Shown: piece by piece, positions 32,864 to 42,938 of the stretch | Layout of the letters: each line of letters starts with the position of its first letter | Numbering within the stretch: position 1 is the first letter of the stretch | Source of the DNA: Umbilicaria muhlenbergii | Lineage: Eukaryota > Ascomycota > Lecanoromycetes > Umbilicariales > Umbilicariaceae | Assembly: GCA_000611775.1 (NCBI GenBank) | Contig: KK106983.1 | Span: forward strand, 747,542-811,541 | Reading direction: 5' to 3' | Length of the DNA: 64,000 nucleotides | Program-made: the position numbers and the translations under genes | Notes under the pieces: generated by a model | What the model was told of the DNA's origin: nothing | The model's database searches: none | What the model saw: only the letters and a program-made list of their open reading frames with translations

Positions 32864-33446
32864 CGTCGTGAAAGCAACAAGTGAGAGAGAGGAAGAGCCT
32901 TTTTTTATCTGGATACAATAGTAGAAGTATGCACAACAATAAAGGAGCAGGTATCACTTCGGCAAAGGTTAACACGAGGACAATGACAGACGATAGGCAT
33001 GCGTAGGATTGAAGACCGCTCTTGTGTGCGATGTAGCCGTTAAGCTATTTACCTCCGGGCCGGGGAGATGCTATAAACGGATGAGTGTCTGATCGCATGC
33101 TGTAGCAGAAGTAATTAATTGAAGTATTTACCGGAGAATTGAATTGAATTGAAGCAGTTCCACAATAGTTGCATTTTCAGGCGTAGCACTGTTCTAGAAA
33201 TATCCATGCCCTGAGGGGCTGACTCTGCCTTCAGGTCCGCTGTTGCATATGTGGCCCGAGCTCCCCTTCGCTTTTCTTCATATAGCCGAAACCTGGGAAA
33301 TTCAACGTGTTATCTTCCTGGCGACCTACATTAATAGTACCCTCACCGCCGGACAACCATTGCTCTTCCCTTTCTACTACACCACTTTCCATTCTCTTGA
33401 TTGACTGTCATTCCAGCGGCGTTGCTGTGGTCGGCATCACTTCAAG
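32864..33446. other. Divergent promoter region of MtnB and calnexin genes
   Basis: This is 583 bp between divergent start codons. A short direct repeat gaattgaattgaa lies near 33136. I see no other feature. Confidence 0.4.
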
Positions 33447-35459
33447 ATGCGTTACAACGCGGTGCTCGCATCGGCGCTGTACTCCTCCGCAGCTCTTCTA
33501 GGCCATGTTCGCGCTCACGACGCTGAGGATGTCGCGGCTTCTTCGTCTACATCAGTACAGGAGTCATCTACCTCCTCGCCTATAGAGAAGCCCACTTTCA
33601 CTGTAAGTTAGCCCTCTACTAGTCAACGCCTCTTTCCGGGGCTCCGCTAGGCTGGTCATGCCCTCTCGCTCAGACCAGGTGTGCTGACTGGGTATGCAGC
33701 CTTCGAACATCAAGGCACCTTTCTTTGAGCAGTTTACCGATGATTGGGAGTCACGCTGGGCACCCTCTCACGCTAAGAAAGAGGACTCTAAGACTGAAGA
33801 AGAGTTTGCCTATGTTGGCACCTGGGCAGTCGAAGAGCCCCATGTTTTGCAAGGCATTGTAGGAGACAAGGGTTTGGTCGTCAAGAACCCAGCCGCTCAT
33901 CATGCCATATCCGCGAAATTCGACAAGAAGATCGACAACACTGATAAGACGCTAGTAGTTCAATACGAGGTCAAACTTCAGAGTAAGCCTCTCAGCTGTG
34001 CTTGCCAAGAGCTTTTCAATTCGCCATGATGAATGCTAACCATGGATACTAGATGGTCTGGAGTGTGGTGGCGCTTATATGAAGCTTCTTAAAGAGAACA
34101 AGGAGCTACACGCTGAACAGTTCTCAAACGCATCACCCTACGTTATCATGTTCGGTCCCGACAAGTGCGGTGCCACCAACAAGGTATTTTCACCCTACGT
34201 TATCGTTTTGAAACAGTTCTAAAGGTGAGGTCAGGTTCACTTCATATTCAAACACAAGAACCCAAAGACTGGAGAGTATGAAGAGAAACACATGAAGAAC
34301 GCACCGATGGCGCGTATCGTGAAAACAACCTCCCTCTACACCCTGATCGTTAAGCCAGACCAGACGTTCGAGATTAAGGTCGACGGCGAGTCAATGAAGA
34401 CCGGCAGTCTCCTAGAAGATTTCAGCCCCGCCGTCAATCCCGATAAAGAAATCGACGACCCGAAAGACACCAAACCAGAGGATTGGGTTGACGAGGCTCG
34501 CATTGCGGACCCCGAGGCGACAAAGCCCGAGGATTGGGACGAGGATGCCCCATACGAGATCGTTGATGAGGAAGCGACCAAGCCTGATGACTGGCTTGAT
34601 GATGAACCTACCATGATCCCGGATCCTGAGGCCGAGAAGCCAGAAGACTGGGACGATGAGGAAGATGGAGACTTCATTCCGCCGATGGTGCCTAACCCGC
34701 GGTGCGACGAAGCTTCTGGCTGTGGTAAATGGGAACCTCCTACCAAGAAGAACCCAGCATATAAGGGCAAGTGGTCCGCGCCATTCATCGACAACCCAGC
34801 CTACAAGGGTATCTGGAAGCCAAAGTTGATCCCTAACCCTGACTACTATGAGGACAAGACGCCTGCGAACTTTGAACCAATGGGAGCCGTAAGTGCCCTC
34901 TCGTCATCATTTTAGACATCGCAACTAACAGCGATGACAGATTGGTTTCGAGATCTGGACAATGCAAAGCGATATTCTCTTTGACAACATCTACATCGGC
35001 CACTCCATTGAAGACGCCGAGAAGCTCAAGGCAGAAACGTACGATATCAAGCACCCCATCGAAGTCCAGGAGGATGAAGCCACCAAACCGAAGCCTGCCG
35101 ACCCACCGAAGTCGCCCATGGATCTGAAGTTCATGGATGACCCACTCCTCTATGTTCGTGAGAAGTTTGATTTGTTCTGGACCATCGCCAAGAAGGACCC
35201 TGTTCAGGCAGCGAAGTTCGTCCCTGAGGTCGCTGGGGGTCTTGGTGTCATCGCAGCCACTCTCATCGTTCTGGTCGTCAGTGTTCTCGCCTCCAGTGGT
35301 TCAAGCCCACCACCCGCCGTCAAGAAAGCTGCAGAGAACGTGAAGCAAGCTGCCCTCGATACCAAGGATCAAGTTGTCGACGCCGCCACTTCGGGCGTTG
35401 AGAAGGTACAGGCTGAGGTCAACAAGCGGACGACAAGGTCATCAGGGCCAGCAGAGTGA
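33447..35459 (+). CDS. Calnexin, ER lectin chaperone
   Basis: Exons 33447-33602, 33700-33982, 34053-34183, 34235-34888 and 34941-35459 give 580 residues. A signal peptide ([20 protein letters not shown]) precedes the lectin domain with [24 protein letters not shown] and IMFGPDKCG. The P-domain has type 1 repeats of the KPEDWD kind (four, about residues 270-345) and type 2 repeats of the NPAYKGKW kind (three). The globular domain resumes with [18 protein letters not shown] membrane helix ([16 protein letters not shown]) follows, and the tail is cytosolic. It binds monoglucosylated N-glycans and retains folding glycoproteins. All introns are 51-97 bp, and the frame is fixed by the family. Confidence 0.96.
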
Positions 35460-36040
35460 ATAGACTACGTGGTGTAGGAGGAGACGATCCGCAGTCCGAG
35501 AGGAGAACGGAAGGTACCTGGTCGGCGGCAACAATGTGGCGCGAAAAGTGTGAAGCACCGAAGTAGGTCCCTTCGGTCGACGAATTGAGGTCAGAGATGT
35601 TTAGCTGCAACTGTACAATATCATTGAGTATCAGAGCAACCAAAATAATGTTAAAAGGTTATGGCTACAGATAGCACGTTGTTACGTAGTCATTCGCGGT
35701 TGTCCTATTTGTGTCTGATACCCCTATCGTCTACATCCTACCGCCGCAGGGACAACAGGACTGCTTGTTGCGGACGCTTTCAGTAGCAGATCAACGATTA
35801 GGTTGAATGGTATAGTATTTTGTAGCATCTACACATAAGCTCCTATTGAAGCATCAGGTTTTGCTACTGATATAGCGAGCAGGGCCTCTGGATAAGAAAT
35901 GCGTTTAATTTAAGGGTAAGCTTCATGTCAAGCGCAGAAACGAGGGTCTCTACAGGCGAAATCACGGTCTTTTGTCAGGTGCGCCTGAGGCCTGCTATTC
36001 GACTTGCTTGCTCGGTACGCCACATATGGCATGAAGACTT

Positions 36041-36231
36041 TGTAAGTGTGTGTAGCGTAAGTCATGAATATAAAGGCAGATTCGTAAATTGGGCTTGTTT
36101 TATTTTTCTTCTATCCTTCCATTCGTCTTCCATTTGTCTTCCATTCGTCTTATACTTCCTTTTATTTTGAACAATCTTGTCTCTATTCATGACTTATTCT
36201 ACTTATTTCAGTTTCATTGTAGTAGCTACAT
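36041..36231. mobile_element. LTR-like fragment (fossil), related to 31573-31754
   Basis: It starts tgtaagtgtgtgtagcgtaa, matching the start of the copy at 31573 with few changes, and shares a gtctctat..tca string near the end. The right end is uncertain. It looks old and is non-coding. Confidence 0.3.
36119..36150 (+). repeat. 11-bp tandem repeat, unit about attcgtcttcc
   Basis: Nearly three copies in a row with one variant base. Confidence 0.8.
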
Positions 36232-36252
36232 TTATACATGATAATTACAGTC

Positions 36253-38081
36253 CTAATTGTGTGTCGGCATGACGGTCTCTTTAGTCGCTACAGCATCCTC
36301 GCTTCTCCACAAACTGGTCACCGTTTTAGTCTGGGTATAGAAGTTCAACCCACTCTTCCCATAGAAGTTACTTGCTCCTCCACCTGCGACGCTCTTTTTA
36401 TTTCCAGTGAAAGAAAAGACTGGAATGGGGACAGGCAGGGGAACGTTGATGCCGACCTGGCCGGCTTCGACGTCCTTTTGGAAGCGGGTGGCAGTGCTAC
36501 CGCTCCGTGTGAAGATAGCAACACCATTGCCGTACTCATTCGCGTTGATGAGCTCGATGGCATCATCGATAGTAGGGACATTGATGCAGACGAGGACAGG
36601 ACCGAAAATCTCCTCCGTGTAGCATTTCATATGTGGTTTTACGTCGGTGATGACAGTCGGACCAATCTATGGATGGAGTCCTATTAGTAGTAGTACGTAT
36701 TCCGGTGGAGAGAATCTTACCCAATTGCCATTCGGGTACTTCTCGGGTTTCTGGCCTCGCCCGTCGAGCAGTATTGTTGCACCCTCTTCCTCAGCACTCG
36801 CAATGAGCTTTTCAATGCGCTCTTTACTTTGCGGACTGATCAGTGGACCAAGATCGGCGCCCTCCTCGAACCCACCATTCATGTTGAGTTGTTTGGCTCG
36901 CTCGGCGATTTCGGGTAGCCAATCCTTGGTCTCACCCACCATTACCACCGTGCTGAGTGCCATACACCGCTGACCTGCAGCACCAAAGGCCGCTCCAGCA
37001 ATTGCATTCAGAGCTTGATTCTTGTTGCAGTCCGGTAAAACAGCAGCATGGTTCTTGGCGCCGAGGTTTGCTTGAACACGCTTGCCATTCGCAGACCCAC
37101 GAGTGTAGATATATTCTCCTGCCTTGTTGCTGCCCACGAAGCTTATAGCTTTGATCGCTGGTTCGTCAATGATGAAGTCAACTGTCTTGGCAGAGCCGTG
37201 GACAATGTTGATGACACCATCTGGGAAACCAGCTTTCTGAGCAAGCTCAGCAAGGATCATGCAAGCGCCAGGATCACGCTCCGAGGGCTTGACGATTATG
37301 CAATTCCCTGCGGCTGTTGCGATTGGGATCGACCATAAAGGAATCATGGCGGGGAAGTCTATATACAATCAGCTTCTCCCTTCGAGCATACTTGGGTTAC
37401 GAAGTCCATACTAAAGGGGCAAATGGCGGCTACGACGCCCAAGGGCTCCCTGTAAGTTCTGGTCTCCATGTCCTTGGCTACCTCCAAAACCTCTCCGGTT
37501 ATTTGTGTTGTAATCCCACAAGCTGTTTCGGCGACCTGCAAGCCTCTCAAGACATCCCCTTTCGCATCCGCAAAGGTCTTTCCCTGTTCCAGCGTTATGC
37601 TTGCGGCCAGTCTGTCCCAGTGTTCTCTTATCAACGCCACAAATTTGAACATGATCTGCTGCCTGTGCAAGACAGTTGTGGCCTTCCATGCTGGGAACGC
37701 CTTCTTCGCGCTCTCGACAGCCGCACGTAGTTCTTCGTCTGTGCTCTGGGGTACACGAGTCACGAGGTTGTTGGTAGCGGGGTCGTGGAGATCAATCCAT
37801 GTGGAGGCTTGGGAAGGGACGAATTTGTTGTCAATGAAGTTTTGAGTATCAGCAGGTGTTTGGATCTGTTCGTGGCTTGTAGGGTACTCCTGCGGGGTTG
37901 ACGCTGCGGTAGTGGTTGCTGCCGCCTGTGGGCGTTGCATAGAGGCGTTGAGCTGTTTGGATGGGACGGCGGTAAAGTTCCGGTATGATATTTTGTGGAC
38001 AGTGGGGATCGTTGCTCGTGGACCTGATGCTCGAGCTGTCAGAGCTGGTACCGACCTTAAGATTATCCTGCGTGAAGCCAT
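36253..38081 (-). CDS. Methylmalonate-semialdehyde dehydrogenase (ALDH6 family), mitochondrial
   Basis: Exons 38081-37412, 37358-36721 and 36666-36253 give 573 residues. A basic N-terminus (MASRRIILRSVPALTARASG) is a mitochondrial presequence. FIDNKFVPSQASTWIDLHDP opens the ALDH fold, and the CoA-type aldehyde dehydrogenase motifs are ICPFNFPAMIPLWS, KPSERDPGA and ISFVGSNKAGEYI. The catalytic cysteine lies in GAAGQRCMALS. The end YTQTKTVTSLWR is diagnostic of MMSDH. The enzyme converts methylmalonate semialdehyde to propionyl-CoA in valine and pyrimidine breakdown. An in-frame ATG 30 codons upstream (38171) would add a less likely leader. Confidence 0.95.
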
Positions 38082-38787
38082 CTTGAAAAAGGGTTGGCTT
38101 CTAGAATATTGGTATTGCAGAAATATTGCAATTGATGTTGTCTTACTGAACCTAGGCTTGCCTGTAAGCAATCACCGCTACGCAAATTGCGGGGTAAAGT
38201 ACCGAGAGACAGCCGCGGAACAACTCCCCGGAAGACAAACGCGGGAGAGGAGACAAGGAGGACTTTAGCCTTCCTGCAGGGGCAGGCTCACCATCAAATC
38301 AAAGGCGGCGCGACCTCCAATATCTCAAGGGCGAGAAGAGGATCTAAAGAGGATCAAGTGAGCAAATGCTACAAGCGGAGTTCTATTATCGACATGCTAG
38401 ATTTACTGAGTAACAATGTGCGTTCCATGACTGATTTGCTACTGGAGATCCCCCGAGTTGTTCTCCTCAATACCGCTAAGTTGTCGTGATGGTTGCACAG
38501 ACAGAATAAGTGGCAGTCCACAATTGACGCTTGGTGGCCATTGATCCTCATTCACGAATTAAGCGTAGCCTTCCCTCATGTAAGCCTCCAGCCCTCAATC
38601 TATCCTGCATCGACGGGATAAGTCTCAACTGCTAGACGCTTAATCACACCTGTCTCCTCAAATCGACCTAGGTATCCTAAGTCTACAACACGTAGACAAG
38701 AGTGTTCGAATCCACTCCCAGGTTACGTTCTTGTCTTTGCTCTCAATCGTGCTATCAATAGCTCAATATTTTGACAATATTGGAACC
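38082..38787. other. Divergent intergenic region with a decayed MITE-like copy
   Basis: This lies upstream of both the MMSDH and F-box genes. It contains the partial family A element at 38282-38520. A gttcgaatcc string at 38702 resembles a tRNA B box but no tRNA fold is present. Confidence 0.45.
38282..38520. mobile_element. MITE-like element, family A (decayed, right end unclear)
   Basis: The left end gcaggctcaccatcaaatca matches the element at 31291. Shared interior strings in the same order include caatatctcaa-ggcga, gcaaatgcta, attatcgac and gatccccc. Its right end near agaataagtggcagtcc does not form a clean inverted copy. Confidence 0.5.
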
Positions 38788-40533
38788 ATGGCTCTCCCCT
38801 TCAGTCTTCAGTCTCTTCCGGAAGAACTATTTTGTCTTATCACTCAACATCTCGATGCAACTGATATCGTACTTTGCCGCTGTGTTTCTAAGACATGGCA
38901 TAGCGTATTTGCCAACCCTTACTTCTTGCGTACGGCACTCAAGACGCATCTCGGTAATGCTCGAGAAGTACGAGAACTGAAATTAGAAGGAGCTTTGAAA
39001 GGACCCGCTGAAAGTACCGGGAGGGATCAAGCGTATTGGGTGCGTACTTTTGACAGGGTAGCAGCTCGATATCATGCTCTCAAGACGGGGAATCCTCAGT
39101 ATATTACAAGACTTAGCCAATATGTTATTGGCTCCGACCCATGGCCCGCACATCACTATCCTATACGTCAATGGGACCAAGCCACTTATAAAAGCGCTAT
39201 CATCGCCAATGGTCTCTTTTTCCCAGATTATAAGGAGCAAGCTTGGACATACGATGATGGACTTCTGGTCTACGCAGATAAGGGAGCTAAGGGATATATT
39301 CTCCTCGACATTGAAGATACCACGAAGGCGAATGTACCCTTTGAGCTTCAGGGGAGGTGCGTACGACGGGTTCGATTGTGCCGTCGCGTGCTCCTTATCG
39401 AGTGGGCTGAAGACAAGCCATATCACAAGCTCAATGATACGGAATCAGTCCACCGGCATTTCGTGACCGCCTTCGATGTTGTACTCGTCCCGAAATCTTT
39501 ACCATGGCTACCGAAATGGTCTGTGACCTACCGAAATGAATGGAAGCTTCATTTCCTTGGGCTCCCTCTCAACGAACAGGATCGATTCTTCTCCATCCAT
39601 ACGGCCACCCATTACGCCATGTACATCTGGCAACCTAACAGATCAGCATGGGGGGAGGATACGCCAATAGAGCTACTCGCTGTGTGGGATATAAGCCAAC
39701 ACTGTGACTACCGCCCTTCTGATGACCCCTCTGGCCAAGGAAAACCGGAGTTCGGCCCGCGCGTTATTTTGAAAGCAAGCTACAAGTTACTCGATTTTTA
39801 CAGCATCAGGCAAAGAGACAATCCTCGTTTCCAAAAGCTTCGGCTAGATGATGGCGAGGGCATGGTCTACTTTCATGAACAGGAAGGTTTGTGCGGCTTC
39901 GGCAACTTGTTTGATGATAAAGATCGGTGGTGGCATTATAATGGGAATATAGTTGGCATTCCTTTCGTTGGAGTAGGCCCGTGTTGGCGCTCTGAGGTGT
40001 CTCAAGAATGGCTTGCGTCGAGCAAAGAGCAGCCGGCAGTCCCCGCTTTCAGTATCCCCAACGAAGAGACATCTATCCACCACAGGCTGGCGTACGAGTA
40101 CAACGGTCGTGAGGATATTCTCTGGACCTTCGGCACCGTACGATTGAGAGGATATCGTGACTGCTCTGCAGCATTAAACTTTGGCGCAGGCCAGCCGGAT
40201 GGAGAACAAGTTGATCCTGCGGATTGGGTCATGCACATATGGGGAGATAACTGGACCGCCCAAGTAAAACAGAAGGCTGTAGATTGTTTGAAGTACAGCC
40301 GTATTCGAGGGGATGAACGTTGGATCATTGGTAGAAACCAGGTCTCACACGAGATTGTGATATTGCATTTTGATAAGAAGCCATCCACGAGTATGTGTTC
40401 TGTTGCTTTGTGCTTTACAGAGTGTACTGCTGATGCGAATCAGATACTCAGGATACCACACATGGCTTTTGACGCAGATGTCGTTTCCAGTCGCACTTTG
40501 CCAAACGCTCTCCGGACTCACAGCTTACCCTAG
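38788..40533 (+). CDS. F-box protein
   Basis: One exon encodes 581 residues. The F-box is at residues about 6-50: LQSLPEELFCLITQHLDATD, then IVLCRCVSKTWHSVFANPYF. The rest is a fungal C-terminal region with scattered Trp-rich strands and no WD40 or LRR pattern that I can define; it may form a beta-propeller-like substrate-binding part. F-box proteins connect substrates to the SCF ubiquitin ligase through Skp1. The target is not known. An ATG 19 codons upstream (38731) is in frame but was not preferred, since MALPFSLQSLPEEL is the usual distance from the box. The upstream region carries a decayed MITE. Confidence 0.85.
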   Translation: MALPFSLQSLPEELFCLITQHLDATDIVLCRCVSKTWHSVFANPYFLRTALKTHLGNAREVRELKLEGALKGPAESTGRDQAYWVRTFDRVAARYHALKTGNPQYITRLSQYVIGSDPWPAHHYPIRQWDQATYKSAIIANGLFFPDYKEQAWTYDDGLLVYADKGAKGYILLDIEDTTKANVPFELQGRCVRRVRLCRRVLLIEWAEDKPYHKLNDTESVHRHFVTAFDVVLVPKSLPWLPKWSVTYRNEWKLHFLGLPLNEQDRFFSIHTATHYAMYIWQPNRSAWGEDTPIELLAVWDISQHCDYRPSDDPSGQGKPEFGPRVILKASYKLLDFYSIRQRDNPRFQKLRLDDGEGMVYFHEQEGLCGFGNLFDDKDRWWHYNGNIVGIPFVGVGPCWRSEVSQEWLASSKEQPAVPAFSIPNEETSIHHRLAYEYNGREDILWTFGTVRLRGYRDCSAALNFGAGQPDGEQVDPADWVMHIWGDNWTAQVKQKAVDCLKYSRIRGDERWIIGRNQVSHEIVILHFDKKPSTSMCSVALCFTECTADANQILRIPHMAFDADVVSSRTLPNALRTHSLP

Positions 40534-41245
40534 GGCACGGAACTGACACACGACATACGAATTCGGCTGGTCGCTAAAGGACGACCCAAACACTCTGGCC
40601 ATCGCGGTTCTTGCGCTTGATTAAGCAGTCTAGGACGACATGAGTGTCCGGATCTCGAGTGGATCAGTTGCCCTTAACACTTATCTGGAGGTCCTCAGAT
40701 ACGACGAACCAGGGTTTGAGATATCTACTACAGGCATGGGGAGGCTGATTAACTATCACATCTCGATATACCTAAAATTGATGGTGGAGGCAGACTTAAA
40801 TTTGTTGTCTTTGTGGGTTCGGATATCTTACCTGCGGAGATCAAGGAAGGCCCCGGGGACTGTCATGATGCGTGAGGGAGCGACCGAAAACTGTGATACT
40901 TAATGTTGAATTGTGAATCATCGAGGAAATGGTTGAACGTTTACTTTAGTCCTTAGTTTCCACTTGAACGGCTAGAGGATGTCCTCTTGGCGATTGAATT
41001 GAGGCGTTGGGTTCAAAGGATACGTCTAAAAACCCAGCGGGTAAGTTTGTCCTTCGGAAGGCTATCTCATCGACCCAATCAAGACGCTCGATGCATGTAA
41101 TTACAGCGGGATCCCAAATGTTCGGGGTTGATGGATTTTTCCATGGCATATCGAGAGAAGATGGCAAGTCTGATTGAACGTCATGTACAGTTAGAACATG
41201 ATACGAAGACACTACGCTGGTACCGATCAAGTAATGTACAATCGC
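40534..41245. other. Convergent intergenic region
   Basis: This lies between the F-box gene and the ATP synthase gamma gene, both ending here. Short frames at 40640-40903 and 40946-41230 have no motif. I see nothing else. Confidence 0.4.
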
Positions 41246-42433
41246 TCATTGATCCTCGGATGCGGCAGCACCAGTAATGATTTCCACCAATTCGCCAGTG
41301 ATAACGGCTTGACGGGTTCGGTTGTAGATGATCTGGAACTTGTTGATCATATCTCCAGCGTTCTTGGAGGCGTTCTGCAAAGGGGCAATGAGCATGGGCT
41401 TTCTCAAAGTTGTTTTGATGGGTCCTACTTACGTCCATAGCGTTGCGGCGGGCTGATTGCTCGCATGCGTGACCTTCGGCAAGCGCCTGAATATTTGTTA
41501 AGCAAAAGGGTTAAGAATTATGACGACTGGCTTAGCTTACCCAGTAGAGCGAGTTGGCAAGAGCATACTCCCGCATGTTAGTGAGCACTTCGTCGTCGAT
41601 TTCAAAAGCAGCGAAGTTGGCTGTTATCAAGTCAGCATTCATTTTTATATGATCGGCGGTATGCTAGATCTCACGAGAGGCTGCAATGGCTTCTTCTGAG
41701 AAGGCTTCAATAGGTGTAGCTTCGTAGCTTGTGGCGTTAATGAATTTGTTGTAGATGATCTGTACATCCGAGTAGTCTTCCGGCAGAAGCGAGATCTGGT
41801 CTGCAATAGATTGGGCATCTGCAAAGGTCGGCACATCCTTCCCAACCCCAGCAAAGCTGAGCTGGATGTTCTTGCCGCTTGACCGGCTCAACTGCGACTT
41901 GCACTTTTCTCCGATAACCACAAGATGTGCGTCCGGCTTGTTAACCAACATTTTTCGAACGGCTCTTGAAAGACCCGAGTGGATACCACCACACAAGCCC
42001 TTGTCTGAGCTGCATACAATGAACAACGTCTTCTTGCCCTCGCCCTCGACTGGTTTCGTTTCAGCTTGCTCGAATACCTCGTTCGAAGCCTTGCCGTAAC
42101 TCCGAGACTCGGTCATCGCACGTTGGGCTCGGTTAAGCTTGGTCGAGGCAACAATCTTCATGGTCTTTGTGATTTTCTCGATGTTTCGGATGGACTTGAG
42201 ACGTCCCTCGATTTCACGGAGCGTCGCGAAATTCGCGGCATTGGCGGCGACTGGTCTAAGAGGGAAGATTGTCAGCGATTGACCAAGGCCAGGATAAGTT
42301 TCTATGTCCTTGTCTGCAATCCAGTGATGGCTATTGCTGCAAGTAGTTGGCACGGACAGCTTGCGCGGAGAACGTACCGGGCAGATGCGGCAGCCCCAAC
42401 CCTCAGGGCCGGTCGCGCTGCTCTGGACAGCAT
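41246..42433 (-). CDS. ATP3: ATP synthase subunit gamma, mitochondrial
   Basis: Exons 42433-42378, 42255-41675, 41620-41541, 41486-41433 and 41374-41246 encode 299 residues. A presequence ([19 protein letters not shown]) precedes [20 protein letters not shown] and [12 protein letters not shown], the conserved N-terminal helix of the rotor stalk. The family core [17 protein letters not shown] follows. The C-terminal helix reads [20 protein letters not shown] and [20 protein letters not shown]. Gamma is the rotating shaft of F1 in the matrix. Introns of 122, 54, 54 and 58 bp all restore family sequence at the joins, for example [13 protein letters not shown]. It is divergent from TOP1. Confidence 0.96.
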
Positions 42434-42938
42434 CCTGAAGAAGAAACCTGGAGTGGAGAGGAAGGACCTTTCAGCAGCCCGGATCAAGGCTATCCACGAG
42501 TTGATAGTCAATGGATGGTCGGGCCCGCGAGCAGAGTGAGGACGTCGGTAATTCAGACCAGGTGATTCAAGCGCTAACCTAGAATCGTAAGGCGCAGCAA
42601 GGCCGCCAATGACGGTCGAGCAGCACATCTTGGAGAGTCCTGTGCGCCGGATACAACACTTGGGTAGCTTCCACATCCTCCACTTCCACCTCAACTTTCT
42701 TTCTCAATTCTCCTTCCCCTTTTCCTTCACTGTATTGAGGGCCCTGTACATCTTACTTCACTAATCGGCCGTCCTACGCATATTTAGCCAACCCTCTATG
42801 AATACAATCTCTTCACTAACAAGGCTGTGCACTTGACGGTCGCGTCGGCTACTCCTTTCAAAACGCTGTTCTGACACCTGTTCCGTACTACGAGGGCCTC
42901 AAACCATTAGGGATTCGCCATTCCTCGAGGCCTTCATC
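42434..42938. other. Divergent promoter region of ATP3 and TOP1
   Basis: This is 505 bp between two start codons. The minus-strand frame is open for about 85 codons upstream of the ATP3 ATG, which is probably chance. No motif can be named. Confidence 0.4.

Larger units (their letters stand above)
35460..36252. other. Convergent intergenic region with an LTR-like fragment
   Basis: This lies between the calnexin and MMSDH stops. It holds the LTR-like piece from 36041 and a small 11-bp tandem repeat at about 36119-36150. Nothing else is supported. Confidence 0.4.

Noticed and set aside
34336-34794. Minus-strand open frame with Ser/Gly repeats
   Set aside because: It is the antisense of the repeated P-domain of calnexin; the repeats come from the KPEDWD units.
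38700-38725. gttcgaatcc string resembling a tRNA B box
   Set aside because: No A box, acceptor stem or cloverleaf can be formed around it.
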